From Puccinellia tenuiflora (taxonomy: Eukaryota; Streptophyta; Magnoliopsida; Poales; Poaceae), in contig QRDG01000532.1 in the NCBI GenBank assembly GCA_012064385.1, positions 411,131 to 475,130 of the forward strand: a DNA stretch of 64,000 bases, read 5' to 3'. The notes under the pieces were generated by a model. It was not told the origin of the DNA. It saw nothing but the letters and a program-made list of their open reading frames with translations, and did not search any database. Positions 43,528 through 54,079 of the stretch are shown one piece after another (position 1 is the stretch's first letter; each line of letters opens with the position of its first letter). The translations under genes were made by a program, and so were the position numbers.

Positions 43528-45543
43528 ATGGCTCCTACCCGTCGTGGGGAACATAGCAGCCCTGATCCACCACCGCCCCCTTCGATGGCGGAGGTTATGA
43601 TGGCAATTGAACAGAACCGTTTGCGCAATGAGCGGTTGCTCGAGCAGCTGGTCCAGCAAGGGGCCAGGAGGAACACGGACTGCACCACCCTCAACCAGTT
43701 CTTGCGGTCCCAGCCTCCCACTTTCTCCGAAGCTAAGGAGCCGCTTGATGCGGATGATTGGCTTCGGGCGATCGAGCGCAAGTTTGCCGCTCTTCACGTT
43801 CCCGCGGCGGAACACGTCAACTTCGCCACCTACCTTCTGGAAGGAGCCGCCGGCTCCTGGTGGGAGAGCCACATGGCCATGGTCGCCGCGGGCCATGTTA
43901 TCACTTGGGAGGAGTTCCGCACCGCCTTCCGTGCGGCGTACATCCCCAAGCCCATCCTCGAGCTCAAGAGGCGGGAGTTCCTGGACTTAACCCAGGGATG
44001 CATGGACGTCCAGTCCTATGGACGGGAGTTCAACCACCTCTCCCGTTACGCCCCTCGGGACGTGACGAATGACGAAGACAAGCAATACCTCTTCCGCAAG
44101 GGGCTCGCACCTCGTCTCCGATACGAGCTCCTACCCTTCAAGTTCACCTCCTACCAAGAGCTCTACAACCAGGCTCTCACCATGGAGCAAGGTAGGAAGG
44201 AGCTGGAGGCTTCTAAGAGGCCAGCTCCAGCTGATCACCAGAGCTCCTCTCCTATTGAAGGCAAGAAGCGCAAGGTCTTCGTGCCTTTCAGCGCCGTGCC
44301 AAAGGCGCCCTTCGCGCCGAAGCCCACCGAGTACTTGCCACCCCCACCCCGCCTAGCTACTTCAACCTTGGGTGCGGATGGAAGTGGGTACCACCCTCAG
44401 CTGCCTCCACCACCGCAGAGGCCCACTTGTTTCAGCTGTGGCCAGCCTGGGCACTTCTCCAGGGAGTGTCCTCAGAAGGCACCGGCTACCTCAGCACCTG
44501 CACCTGCTCCCTCTACACCAGCCGCCAAGGCCGTGCCCGTCAGCCGTGGTCGCCTAAACCACGTCTCGGCTGAAGGAGTTGAACGGGACCCCCGTGTTCT
44601 CATGGGTATGCTTCGAATCAATGATTCTCCAGCTTCAGTCTTATTTGATTCGGGAGCATCGCATTCATTCATATCCATATCGTTTGCTTTCAACCATCAA
44701 ATACCGTTTGAGGATATGGACTCCCTGTTAGTGGTCAAGACCCCAGACTCTAGTTGGCACACTCACTGGATGTCTCCGGAGGTTCAGATTTCTATAGCGA
44801 CAATTCCTTTCCCGTTTTCGTTGATAGCACTAAAGTCAGTGGGGTTAGATGTCATCCTGGGCATGGATTGGCTAGTCACATATCAGTCCAAGCTAGACTG
44901 TGTTGCCAAGACTGTCACAGTAAACCACCCAACCTATGGACTAGTGCGTTACTGGTCCCCTACTTCTGTAACTCCGTCTACTGCCACTCCCCACTCTCCG
45001 AAGGTCAGTCCTATTTTCCTGGAGGGTATCACCCCACCTGAGATACATGAGGTGGTTGTGGTGTGTGATTTCCCCGATATCTTTCCTGAAGAATTGCCTG
45101 GCATGCCACCTGATCGAGGTGTGGAATTCGTCATTGAATTGGTTCCGGTAACCGCCCCAACCTCCAGAAGGCCTTACCGCATGCCAGCGGAAGAACTAAC
45201 TGAATTGAAGAAGCAACTTGATGAGCTGCTGGAAAAGGAATTCGACCGCCCGAGTAGCTCGCCTTGGGGCTGCCCGGTCATCTTTGTCAAGGAAAGGAAT
45301 AACCATGATCCTCGACTGGTTGTTGATTACCGCCCTTCGACTGCGGTGACCGCCAAGGACAAGTATCCTATTCCTCGAATAACTGACCTATTCGATCATC
45401 TAGCCGGTGCAACGGTATTCTCCAAGATGGATCTGAGGTCAGGATACCATCAGATCAAAATTAGAAAGGAGGATATTCCGAAAACGACTTTCACTACTCA
45501 ATCTGGCTTATATGAGTATACCCCGGCAGAAAAGTTACTATGA
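43528..45543 (+). CDS. gag-protease-truncated RT polyprotein, internal region 2
   Basis: 671 residues from ATG 43528 (MAPTRRG). Gag core: PPTFSEAKEPLDADDWLR, FATYLLEGAAGSWWE and RREFLDLTQG. A CCHC zinc knuckle, CFSCGQPGHFSREC, lies near 44428-44470. Aspartic protease has LFDSGASHSFIS and VILGMDWL. RT begins with FPEELPGMPPDRGVEF, RPYRMPAEEL, CPVIFVKERN and FSKMDLRSGYHQI, but ends soon after TTFTTQSGLYEYT by a deletion that brings in another frame and a stop. The missing catalytic YVDD means this product cannot support reverse transcription. It could still make Gag and protease, which is typical of a non-autonomous element. Confidence 0.9.
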   Translation: MAPTRRGEHSSPDPPPPPSMAEVMMAIEQNRLRNERLLEQLVQQGARRNTDCTTLNQFLRSQPPTFSEAKEPLDADDWLRAIERKFAALHVPAAEHVNFATYLLEGAAGSWWESHMAMVAAGHVITWEEFRTAFRAAYIPKPILELKRREFLDLTQGCMDVQSYGREFNHLSRYAPRDVTNDEDKQYLFRKGLAPRLRYELLPFKFTSYQELYNQALTMEQGRKELEASKRPAPADHQSSSPIEGKKRKVFVPFSAVPKAPFAPKPTEYLPPPPRLATSTLGADGSGYHPQLPPPPQRPTCFSCGQPGHFSRECPQKAPATSAPAPAPSTPAAKAVPVSRGRLNHVSAEGVERDPRVLMGMLRINDSPASVLFDSGASHSFISISFAFNHQIPFEDMDSLLVVKTPDSSWHTHWMSPEVQISIATIPFPFSLIALKSVGLDVILGMDWLVTYQSKLDCVAKTVTVNHPTYGLVRYWSPTSVTPSTATPHSPKVSPIFLEGITPPEIHEVVVVCDFPDIFPEELPGMPPDRGVEFVIELVPVTAPTSRRPYRMPAEELTELKKQLDELLEKEFDRPSSSPWGCPVIFVKERNNHDPRLVVDYRPSTAVTAKDKYPIPRITDLFDHLAGATVFSKMDLRSGYHQIKIRKEDIPKTTFTTQSGLYEYTPAEKLL

Positions 45544-45810
45544 CAAACACCATCAAAAGTTCAATATGAAATTGGTGACAAGCTTATCCTCGAGTCTCCC
45601 CTCTCCGAGGTGTTTTTCGCTTCGGGATCAAGGGCAAATTAGCACCCCGCTATGTTGGCCCTTTCACCGTCCTAGCCAAGTGGGGAGATCTCTCCTATCA
45701 ACTTGAGTTGCCTACCAATTTCCCGGATGTTCCTGATGTGTTCCATGTTTCCCTCTTCCCTCTTCCTACTCTAGGAATCTCGGGGCGAGATTCTTGTAAG
45801 GGGGTAGATT
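45544..45810 (+). pseudogene. Integrase C-terminal remnant and polypurine tract, internal region 2
   Basis: Collinear with 39286-39554 and bearing the same deletion junction. Polypurine tract AAGGGGGTAGATT at about 45798-45810 (one G fewer than in region 1). Confidence 0.85.
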
Positions 45811-48800
45811 TGTAACAGCCCTAACTTAGTAATGAAAAATACGAAGGATTTTTCCACTTTTTGCATTCATGTTTGCATCATGGCATATCTTTAAATTGCT
45901 TTCGTGACAAACCACAAATGGGAAATAATAAAAAGAGGGAAGCCAAACTTCCCAAAACTTTTACTTCTTGAAATGCAAACTATGGTGCAACCCTTAACAT
46001 GACAGGTGACCATATGGTTCAACAAGTTACCTAAGATCACCCTAATGCACAAGAACCAAATTGATGGGTTCCAATTTGTTTCCAACTTCCTTAGGCCCTA
46101 AAATATGGTTCATAGCTTTTGCTTGTGAGCCATGCCACCTTGCTCAAAAGGTCTAGTTAAAGATTTGATGAGTTGTTTATCTTGTGGACAAACTCCCAGA
46201 AATTTTGCTTATTTCTCTGGAATTGTTTTGGTGCCCAAATAAAACCTAGCCTTTCTGCCACTTTCTGGTCATTCGGAATGACCCGGATTTTTCCGGATCA
46301 ATTCCGGACCAGTCGGAATTTTCCGGACCTTCCCGGAAAATTCCGGATGAAGCACAGTGGCGACAATGGACACTGGCGCCATGCCGCCCGCGCCCATGCC
46401 GCTGCCGCCGTGGCTTCACCTGCCCTCGACGCCGTGGCCCCCCCCATGAGGTCAAAGACGCGCGCCACGACGCCCTCGACCTCACCTGCTCCCCCTCCCC
46501 TGCTCTTCCCCGTTTCTTCTTCCCTCCTCGTGCTCTCCTTGCCGCTGAGCTCGAGCTAGTGCCGCCGCCGCATCGCCGTCGTCTCCGTCGAGCCCGAGAC
46601 TAACCGACCGCGCAGGAAGCTCCGCCGGCTCCTCCTCAACCTCCACCACTGAAGGACTCTTGCTGGGAGGCCTCGAGTCGAGCTAATCGAGCTCGATTTC
46701 CCGAGGTTGGACCGCCGCACGTCGTGACCGTCCTAGTCAAAATCCGGCCACCGCGGTCCTCCCCGTCCTCACCGACCGCGCCTACGTGCCCCTGGTGAGC
46801 CACACGTCCTCCTGGACATGCTCCCGTTTCCCCTCTCTCCCTTTTTCTTGCTCGCCCGTGCGCAACCGCCGCCGCCGTTGTTTTTCTGTCCAGGATTCAA
46901 GTCGTCCGGAATCACCCGGATTATTCCGGATCGATTCCGGGTCGACCGGAATTTTCCGGACATTTCCGGACGAATTCCGAAACCCCAACCGAAAGATTTT
47001 GAGGTCACCTCGGATTTGGCTCGGAATGAGCCCGGATTATTCCGGACCATCCGGAATATTCCGGACCAATCCGGATGAATTCCGAGCCAAGCTGAAAACT
47101 TGTGAGCTTTGTAATTTGACTTCTTTTCGTTAAATCATGCAAATGGTGTACCTTGTTGATCAGTGTTTCAGATGCTATCTAATCATGCTAGTACCAACTC
47201 ATGACAACCTTTTGGACTTTGATATTAATCTTTACTTGGTTAAAAGATATAAATCCAAATAAGTAATTAAATTGCTAGTTATTTCCTCGGTACTCCGAAA
47301 ATTACAAATAATTTACCAAAATGATCGGAATGACAAACCCTAACCATTTTCATGTCATGTTCATGCATTTTGATCCACTTCCCTAATAATTCAATAATTT
47401 ATGAGGAATGTGGTCACTAAGATAAATATGGGGTTGTACCCAAATAATTGCACTAATTATTTGGCTCCCCATTTAATGTTGCTATGTAAGTTATATAATA
47501 ATATGGTTGCATCAATTGGACATGTCATCATGTGTTTGAGCATTGCATCTTGAGTTCGTGTGATTTATGTGTTCTTTGTATTTCTCTTTTGGGTATCGAT
47601 AGATTCCGGAGTCGAGGGTCTCTCTACCTACCCCGACGATCAATACTTCACGCCCGGGCAGCAAGGCAAGAGATAACCTAACCTTCTTGGCATTTAGCAT
47701 CCTATGATTTTATCAAACTATTTTATCCACCATAATATTGCATGCGGTTCAAATGTCTTTTATGGTAATATATAGAATCCTATGAATGCATGTCTCTTCC
47801 CGAGCCAATCACATGTATCCCTACCTATGAACCCTAGTGTTGATGTGTTGGCCGGATACGAATTATAATTGTCGGTTATGTGCTTATCCATGCTTAGACA
47901 TGCTTAGTCGCAATACTAGTTGTGTCCGTTGTTTATTTCCATAATTGTTGTTGAAGATGGAATAATGCGGACTTGGTGGATAAATGTGATGCTAAATTAA
48001 AATGCTAAGATGGCTTGGGTGAGTTGCCATCGGGGATGGTGTTTTGCCTCACTCTAGCCCCTAGGTGCGAGTTCTTTACCTCTTGAACCAAGACGAGCGT
48101 GCTGCCATTGGTGGGTGTATGGGCGCCTTACTAACTGAATAACTTATGCGGGCGTATCCAAGGGTCCTCTAGTTCGGTTTTCCATTTGCGTGTGAGTGGA
48201 AAGATGATGTTGATGAGGATTTTGTGTTTAGGACGTGGCGATGGGGCAGGGCGCTGGGAGCGTTGAACTTGTCCTATGGCCACAGATGACTCTTGGATAT
48301 TCTCATGTGAGGTAAAGGTTTAACCGCGCCCGCTTGCCGGCCTTCCCCGGAAGAGGGCCACTCAGGTGAGCCGGACGGTACCAATGGGTAAATTAGTACA
48401 CCCCTGCAGGGTTAATCTTTTCGAAAAGCCGTGTCCACGGTTATGGACAACTTGGGAATAGACGATAAGATCATAGAGAATCTTAACCTAATTGATATGG
48501 CAGCTAAAGGTTGCATAATCACGTGTGTTAAAGGTTCACTTCCTCGAGGGTGATTCGAGGGGGTGCCTTGGTGGAGATGAGTGTTGTTGGTGACAAAAGG
48601 GTTCGATGAGAACCAATGATGAAAATGTTACTCTCTTATCTCCTTTTATAAAAATATTCTGAGTAGACGAATGCCAGGTGTCTTTTACGTTTTGGTTTAT
48701 GAAATTTAGCTTTATGCAAAAGAACTATATTATACAGCTTTAGAGTCTCCGTCAGTCATTGGGCCTATATCGCCCTACTAAACTTGCGAGTACATCGTAC

Positions 48801-49219
48801 TCAGTCTCTCTTTGCTGCCCCTATGTATTTGTATTTCAGAGGAGGACGACACCGAGCGACTAGGTGGTTTCTTCGTTGACGTCGACTACTAGTCTGGGGT
48901 TCCCAGGTGGCAGCTTGGGACCGTGGAACAAGCTGGCTTGGGTGATGTTTATCTGTAGGCCTCTTAGGCCATAATTTGCTTCTTGTTGTATTAGACAACG
49001 CTACTTTCGCTTCCGCTTGTTGAATTGTAGGATCTGTGATCCTTTTGCCTTGTAATATTTGTATTCTCCTCGTTATATGAGTTGCCATATAAATGTTTTG
49101 TGTCGTAGAGTCATGCTTTGTGCCAGTTCTGTTCCACAAGTCTCGATCTTTGTTTTATACATTGATGGTGGTGTTGTTTACATAACCTCTCTGTATAATT
49201 CCGGGGTCGGGGCGTTACA
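45811..49219 (+). repeat. LTR 3 of the three-LTR gypsy element (3409 bp)
   Basis: Ends GTTACA and is followed by CTACC. In the first half it agrees with LTR 1 at several sites where LTR 2 differs (CGCGCCACGACGCC, CTGCTCTTCCCC). In the second half it agrees with LTR 2 where LTR 1 differs (GAACTTGTCC, GATTTATGTGTTC). Confidence 0.93.
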
Positions 49220-49224
49220 CTACC

Positions 49225-50398
49225 CGCATGGACGGGAGAGGTCGAGGTCAGCAAATCAGCTCTCAAACCGCAGGGTGTAACGAGCAGGCCCTCCCGCACA
49301 TCGCAACCACAGAGCCCAAATCGGTCCTACCAGGCGGTCGCCGGATCTAGGCCCGTGGCCCAGATCTCGCATCCCTGCCGAACAGGTCTAGGGGATGGGT
49401 TCCCAGGAAGAACCCTTAAGCATAGGACAGCATAGCCCGGTGCACCCAGATCGGGCCTCGTCTGGGCCATGGTCCCGCAGTCCCTGGCCAACTCCCCTCG
49501 GAATGTCGCTCCGTCCAGGATTTCCCCACCACCACCACCGGCCTACCGAGCCGTCCCCGTGCACACCACCTTGCGACAGAGGGCTTCGGCCCAATCCAAG
49601 GAGAGGCCGTCGTTGCGCCGCTCATGAGGCCCGCCGTTGCCAGGGACGTGCCCGTCCTGGAATCTCTGCCACCCGCCACCAGCTCACCCCACCGCTGCTA
49701 AGTCACCACATCGCCATCCGAGAGACGGCGCCGCCGAGCCCTTAGATAGCATGGCACACAAGCCGTCACCATGGCCCGCGCGATGATCTCGCGTGAGGGA
49801 GAGCAAAGGGCCTCGCCGCCGCCCCGCCCGGCCGTCGACCGGCGACGCCGTCCACTTGCGGTGAGGAGGAGGAGGAGACGAGGGGGTCTGGGCCGAAGGA
49901 AGTTAGGTCTTACCTACTCATCGAGGGGTTTCTTCCGAAGCTAGGTGGCACTTATGTCTCCTAATTACTGCCGGAAATCAAAATGACTTCACTTCATGCT
50001 ACATATCCACCAGGTTGACAAATATACTCGAAAAATAAGTACATGGCCATTGTACCTTCGAGGACTGCGATAAAATTTGAATCATATAGAGAGGAAATGA
50101 AAGAAGTAAACATAACCATGTGTTTCACAAAAAAAAAGATGGAGTACCCCCGATGCACTTAAGAGCATCTTCATCGGTATCTCAAAAAATGTGTCCGACA
50201 ACCCCTATATAGTGGCCGCTTTGGGACGTCCGGACAATTGTCCATACCGATGGGGGAGGTGCCCCCATCGGCACCCCGGAACAGACCGGACAAGTGTGTG
50301 ATGCTTTTTGTTCTTCTAAAAATCTAGTAAAAGTTCTATGAAGTTTATTTATTGTAAGCGATGAAAAAACATGGATTTTGAAGAGATAAGCAGCTACA
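49225..50398. other. Non-coding right flank of the three-LTR element
   Basis: GC-rich to about 49920, with no reading frame that I recognise; it may be decayed transposon. Then AT-richer. A segment near 50163-50300 (AGAGCATCTTCATCGG and TCCGGACAATTGTCC) looks like a short interspersed element, but I could not define its ends. Confidence 0.4.
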
Positions 50399-50778
50399 GC
50401 AAGACAACATGATCTGCCCCTCTCCTGGAGAAGGGGGAGACTTTTGACTCCGCCGCCACCTCAAAACAAAACCGTGAAAATATGGCGTAGAATATTTTTA
50501 CGAGATGAAAGAAGTTGTAAAAAAGAGGTCACTGGGACAACTAGAGGCCACATCGACGCGTCGGGCCAGAGGAGGCGTGTCGAGGGAAGCAAGACAACAT
50601 GATCTTCCGCTCTCCTGGAGAAGGAGACTTTTGACTCCACCGCCACCTCAAAACAAAATCGTTAAAATATGGCATAGAATTTTTTTACGAGATGAAAGAA
50701 GCTGTAAAAATGAGGTCACGGGGCAGCCAGAGGCAACCTTGACGCGATGGGCCAAAGAAGCGTGTTGGGGGGAACTTG
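50399..50778. repeat. Tandem duplication, two units of about 190 bp
   Basis: GCAAGACAACATGATCT starts both units at 50399 and 50589. The units share the sequence through GAGAAGG, CTTTTGACTCC, CCGCCACCTCAAAACAAAA, TACGAGATGAAAGAAG and AGAGGCA/AGAGGCC-type ends, with scattered substitutions and small indels. Non-coding. Confidence 0.8.
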
Positions 50779-51307
50779 GACCCTATGGCTCCCCTTGTGG
50801 GCCTACAAAGCTGGCGGTCTTCATCTTCGATGAAAACTTTTCACGACATATATTTTGTTAATTTATAAGGTCCATGAAGCAATAATATGAAAAAGGAAGT
50901 TTCTGCCACCTAGAACTAAATGATAATGCAATTTTTTTTAGAAAAATCGCTAAATAATCTAAAATGATAATTAATGCATAATTGATGCAAATAATGATAT
51001 AAACTAACTATGACATTAAATAGAGAGTACAAAATGCACGGATCCTAATTTAAGTACTACATGAATCCCATTCAAGTAGTTTGTCGGATGTGTGACCTTG
51101 TAGCTTCACAACCACTCGTATTGTTAACCACCCGTATTCCTCCAAATTCTCGTCAGAGTAGATTTATGAAGATCAAACCATTTCATATATTCCTTTCGAT
51201 TTAAAATAAATGTCGCAATTTAAATTACAATTGATTTAGAACTACGTCATTTATTATGAATTACGTATTATGGATTGGAGGTAGTAGAGATAAGTCTGTG
51301 TAAAAAC
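50779..51307. other. Intergenic, AT-rich
   Basis: No gene or repeat border is recognised. Confidence 0.4.
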
Positions 51308-51310
51308 TAA

Positions 51311-51605
51311 GGCTCTGTTCGGAACAGAGGAATATAAAACAAAGGGCTAGGAAAAATTGTAGGAACTAAGTGGAGCGTAAAGTGAAAACCTTAGAGGATT
51401 CCAAAACAGAGGAATAGAGTTGCCCAGACTTTTCCTTTGGTCTTGGCCAATGTTTTGTTTCCCGTGAAAAACGTAGGAAAGTTGCCCTTTCCGAAGGAAA
51501 CTGTATCCCTCTTTCCTTTGTCCCTGAACGTCTCCAAAGAAAAATATTCCATAGGAATTGAAACCTCCACAATTCCTTTAGAAATCCTTTGTTCCGAACA
51601 GGGCC
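51311..51605. mobile_element. Tourist-like (PIF/Harbinger) MITE, 295 bp
   Basis: Terminal inverted repeats GGCTCTGTTCGGAACAGAGGA and, read from the right, GGCCCTGTTCGGAACAAAGGA. Direct TAA duplications at 51308-51310 and 51606-51608. No coding capacity. Confidence 0.88.
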
Positions 51606-51764
51606 TAAGGGCATGTGCAATAGTTTAGACACACCCCGTCTGTAATACATGTCCACCTAATCTATAGACAGCAGGTGTAAATACGTCCTAAAAATAGTGA
51701 ATCTTTTTAACCCGTCTGTTGTAGATAGAAACTGAACTACCTTTCCTATTTTTAGGAGATCGGA

Positions 51765-52139
51765 GGGCCTCTTTGGTTCAAAGGATTTTCAAAGGAATTT
51801 TGTAGGATTTCAACCCATAGTAATTTTTCCTATGGAATCCATTTGGTTCAAAGGAATGAATTCTCCAAAATTCCTATGGATTGCTTTCCCACACTACAAT
51901 CCCATAGGAATTCTAGTAAGAGGTTGGAGCTCATGGAAAAATTCCTATGAGTCTATGACAAGTATGACTTATACTCCACTCCATGAAAAATTCCTGCGTT
52001 TTTCCTGTGCTGCAACCAAACAACTAGTGTAACTGGTTCCTGCATTTTCAGTTCATGTAGGATTTCACATGTTATGACATTCTATTCCTACGTTTTTCCT
52101 ATTCTTATGCTTTTCAATTCCTGTGAACCAAAGAGGCCC
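51765..52139. mobile_element. MITE with GGGCCTCTTTGGTTCA termini, about 375 bp
   Basis: Left end GGGCCTCTTTGGTTCAAAGG; right end, inverted, GGGCCTCTTTGGTTCACAGG. The interior is AT-rich with repeated AAAGGAATT/AATTCCT motifs, giving strong self-complementarity. The exact target duplication is not resolved (CGGA occurs at both edges). Confidence 0.8.
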
Positions 52140-52358
52140 GGAACGGTTTTTTCCAATCCACAAACCCACGCTAACAGACGCCCACTGATACAATGGGAAA
52201 AGAAGAGTCGTTAGCGAGCGAATCTTACGCTAATCGACCGACGGCAGAATTAGTGACAACCTCTTACTCTCTCCTCGTTCTCTCGCCTCCACCTCACCTG
52301 AAATCTCACGTGGAGCCTATTCTAGACAGCTGAGTCAATACTAATGTACATGCCCTAA

Positions 52359-52527
52359 GGGCTTGTTTGGCTGTCCGGGTTAAATAGCCCCGGGAAATAA
52401 TCCCGGCCGGGAATCTGAAGAAACAGTGTAAAACCTCGGGATATTATTCCCGACCTCCGGACTAGGGGAAAATTCTCCCCGGGAAAAGGCCGGGATCCCT
52501 CCGGGAATGCAGTTACCAAACAACCCC
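52359..52527. mobile_element. Small Harbinger-like MITE, about 169 bp
   Basis: Ends GGGCTTGTTTGG and, inverted, GGGGTTGTTTGG. Preceded by TAA (52356-52358) and followed by TGA (52528-52530), a near match to a 3-bp duplication. The interior has CCCGG/CCGGG repeats that can fold. Confidence 0.65.
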
Positions 52528-53267
52528 TGAGGCCTCGTTCGGTTCCACAGGTTTGCTTCCACGGGAGGTTTTAACCCAGACGGGATTGGAGTGGACCCCT
52601 CCCTGTCACTCCTTTCCCCACGAGGTTTTAAATTTTTCATCCCTGTCATATACTTCCGTTCGGTTACGTGCGTGGATTGTAGTGGAATTTCCACGTCGCA
52701 TCACATGACTACATCCAAATGTACCCAAATGCAAGTAAAAAAAATATTCTTCTCAGGCAGGCAGAATGTCAACAGTTCAAAGATCACAACATCACAGGAA
52801 TATATCCAGATTGATATTTTTATAATTTACACCATTACAACATCAAGAAAGGGACCACAAATATACATCCATATTCATACTTCAGACAAGATCATCAAAT
52901 TATGGCATCCAACAGATAATTCAGAGATCACAAATAATACATGCAGATTCCTACTTCATAGTAAGTCAAGTTGGCCAAGTTCACATATCGTACAGGTACA
53001 ATCTTGCAACTGGAGTTCACACATATCATAAGTTGGCCTTCACTGGAGTCGTGTTGCTCGCTGCTAGTACCTATGTCAAAAGACGCAACTTGGTGAATGA
53101 AACACATAATATGCAAAATGGCGTCTACACATAATATGCATAAAAGGTAGTAAGCATCCATCTCCGAGCTGATCTAAACGAAGAAATGTCCAATCAAGTA
53201 GTATCTTTGCCAGAAAACGAGAAAACAAAAGACCAATAGCTGCTATTATACTAGTGCTGCTACATAC

Positions 53268-53672
53268 GAGCGCGGCGATATGGAGGCCGAGCTCCATGGA
53301 GCTGGGTTTTCCCAAAAAAATTGAATCCGCAAATTTTTGTTACGAACAATTCTGAAAAAAATCATAGTTGTAGATAATACATTGATACCACTGTGAAAAT
53401 TTTCATGACCAAATACGCTGTATTCTGATCTGGGGAAAAAAGACAATCGGTGAACAGTGCACAGTCTTGAAATTTTGAAAATTTGCCAGATTTGTCTTTT
53501 TTGTGTAGCTCATAATAATACGAATTTGGTCTTGAAAATTTTCACAGTGGTGGATCAATGTATTGTCTACAACCCTGATTTTTTTCAGAATTTTTCGAAA
53601 CAAAAATTTGCGGATTCAATTTTTTTGGAAAACCGAGCTCCATGGAGCTCGGCCTCCATTTGGACTTTCCGT
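53268..53672. mobile_element. Fold-back MITE with long inverted repeats, possibly Mutator-like
   Basis: The left arm from TGGAGGCCGAGCTCCATGGA (53281) reappears inverted at the right (ending GGCCTCCA, 53658). The arms run well over 100 bases each and include AATTGAATCCGCAAATTTTTGT. The 9-bp direct repeat GCTACATAC occurs at 53259-53267 and 53673-53681, the length typical of Mutator-like elements. The outermost bases between duplication and arms are not symmetrical, so the class assignment is tentative. Confidence 0.7.
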
Positions 53673-53772
53673 GCTACATACATCAAGTTAAAACCAGGAC
53701 ACTATATATACTATATATGGTGCATGCTTGAGAGAGCAAATAGAAAGACATACCTTCAAACAACTACAGCTT

Positions 53773-54079
53773 GGACACTGCCTTCCTTAACCAAACCAGA
53801 GCTGCTTGTGGGTCATCTTCTTTTCAGCTCAAGAATATCTCCCTGTTATCTGGATCCTTGAATACATCACATGCTACTGCCTTCTCATCGGTTGACAATG
53901 CCATTGTCATCATTTCTGAGATGCATCTCTTGATCGAGTAGTCTCCAGCTTAAGCCACCTTCTTTTCACTTGCCAACAGAGCAGATACCATCTTTAATTG
54001 CTTTTCTATCATAACAATGTACCTCTCCATATCCTCCTAGTTTCTTGATGTAGTAGCAGCTATCTTATCAAGAACTTGC
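53773..54079 (-). pseudogene. Myb/SANT-like protein C-terminal remnant
   Basis: One minus-strand frame, interrupted by three internal stops, reads ATTSRN, then EDMERYIVMIEKQLKMV, RCISEMMTMALSTDEKAV, ACDVFKDPDNREIFL and ALVWLRK before a final stop. The pattern (M-LS-DEK--A-DVFKD---REIFL followed by W-RK) is the conserved C-terminal module of plant Myb/SANT-like proteins associated with Harbinger elements. The DNA-binding N-terminal part was not found. GC-rich leader-like DNA at 54590-54870 may be its former 5' region. Confidence 0.55.

Larger units (their letters stand above)
33299..49219 (+). mobile_element. Ty3/gypsy retrotransposon rearranged as LTR-internal-LTR-internal-LTR
   Basis: Three LTRs of about 3.4 kb (33299-36703, 39555-42962, 45811-49219) start TGTAACAGCC and end GTTACA. 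They alternate with two nearly identical internal regions of about 2.85 kb (36704-39554, 42963-45810). The only target duplication is CTACC, at 33294-33298 and 49220-49224, so a single insertion was later enlarged. Each internal region has a tRNA-Met-type primer site, gag, protease, a truncated RT, a piece of integrase C-terminus and a polypurine tract. Long LTRs, primer site and gag-PR-RT sequence suggest the chromovirus side (Tekay/Del-like), which is my inference. Confidence 0.93.
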
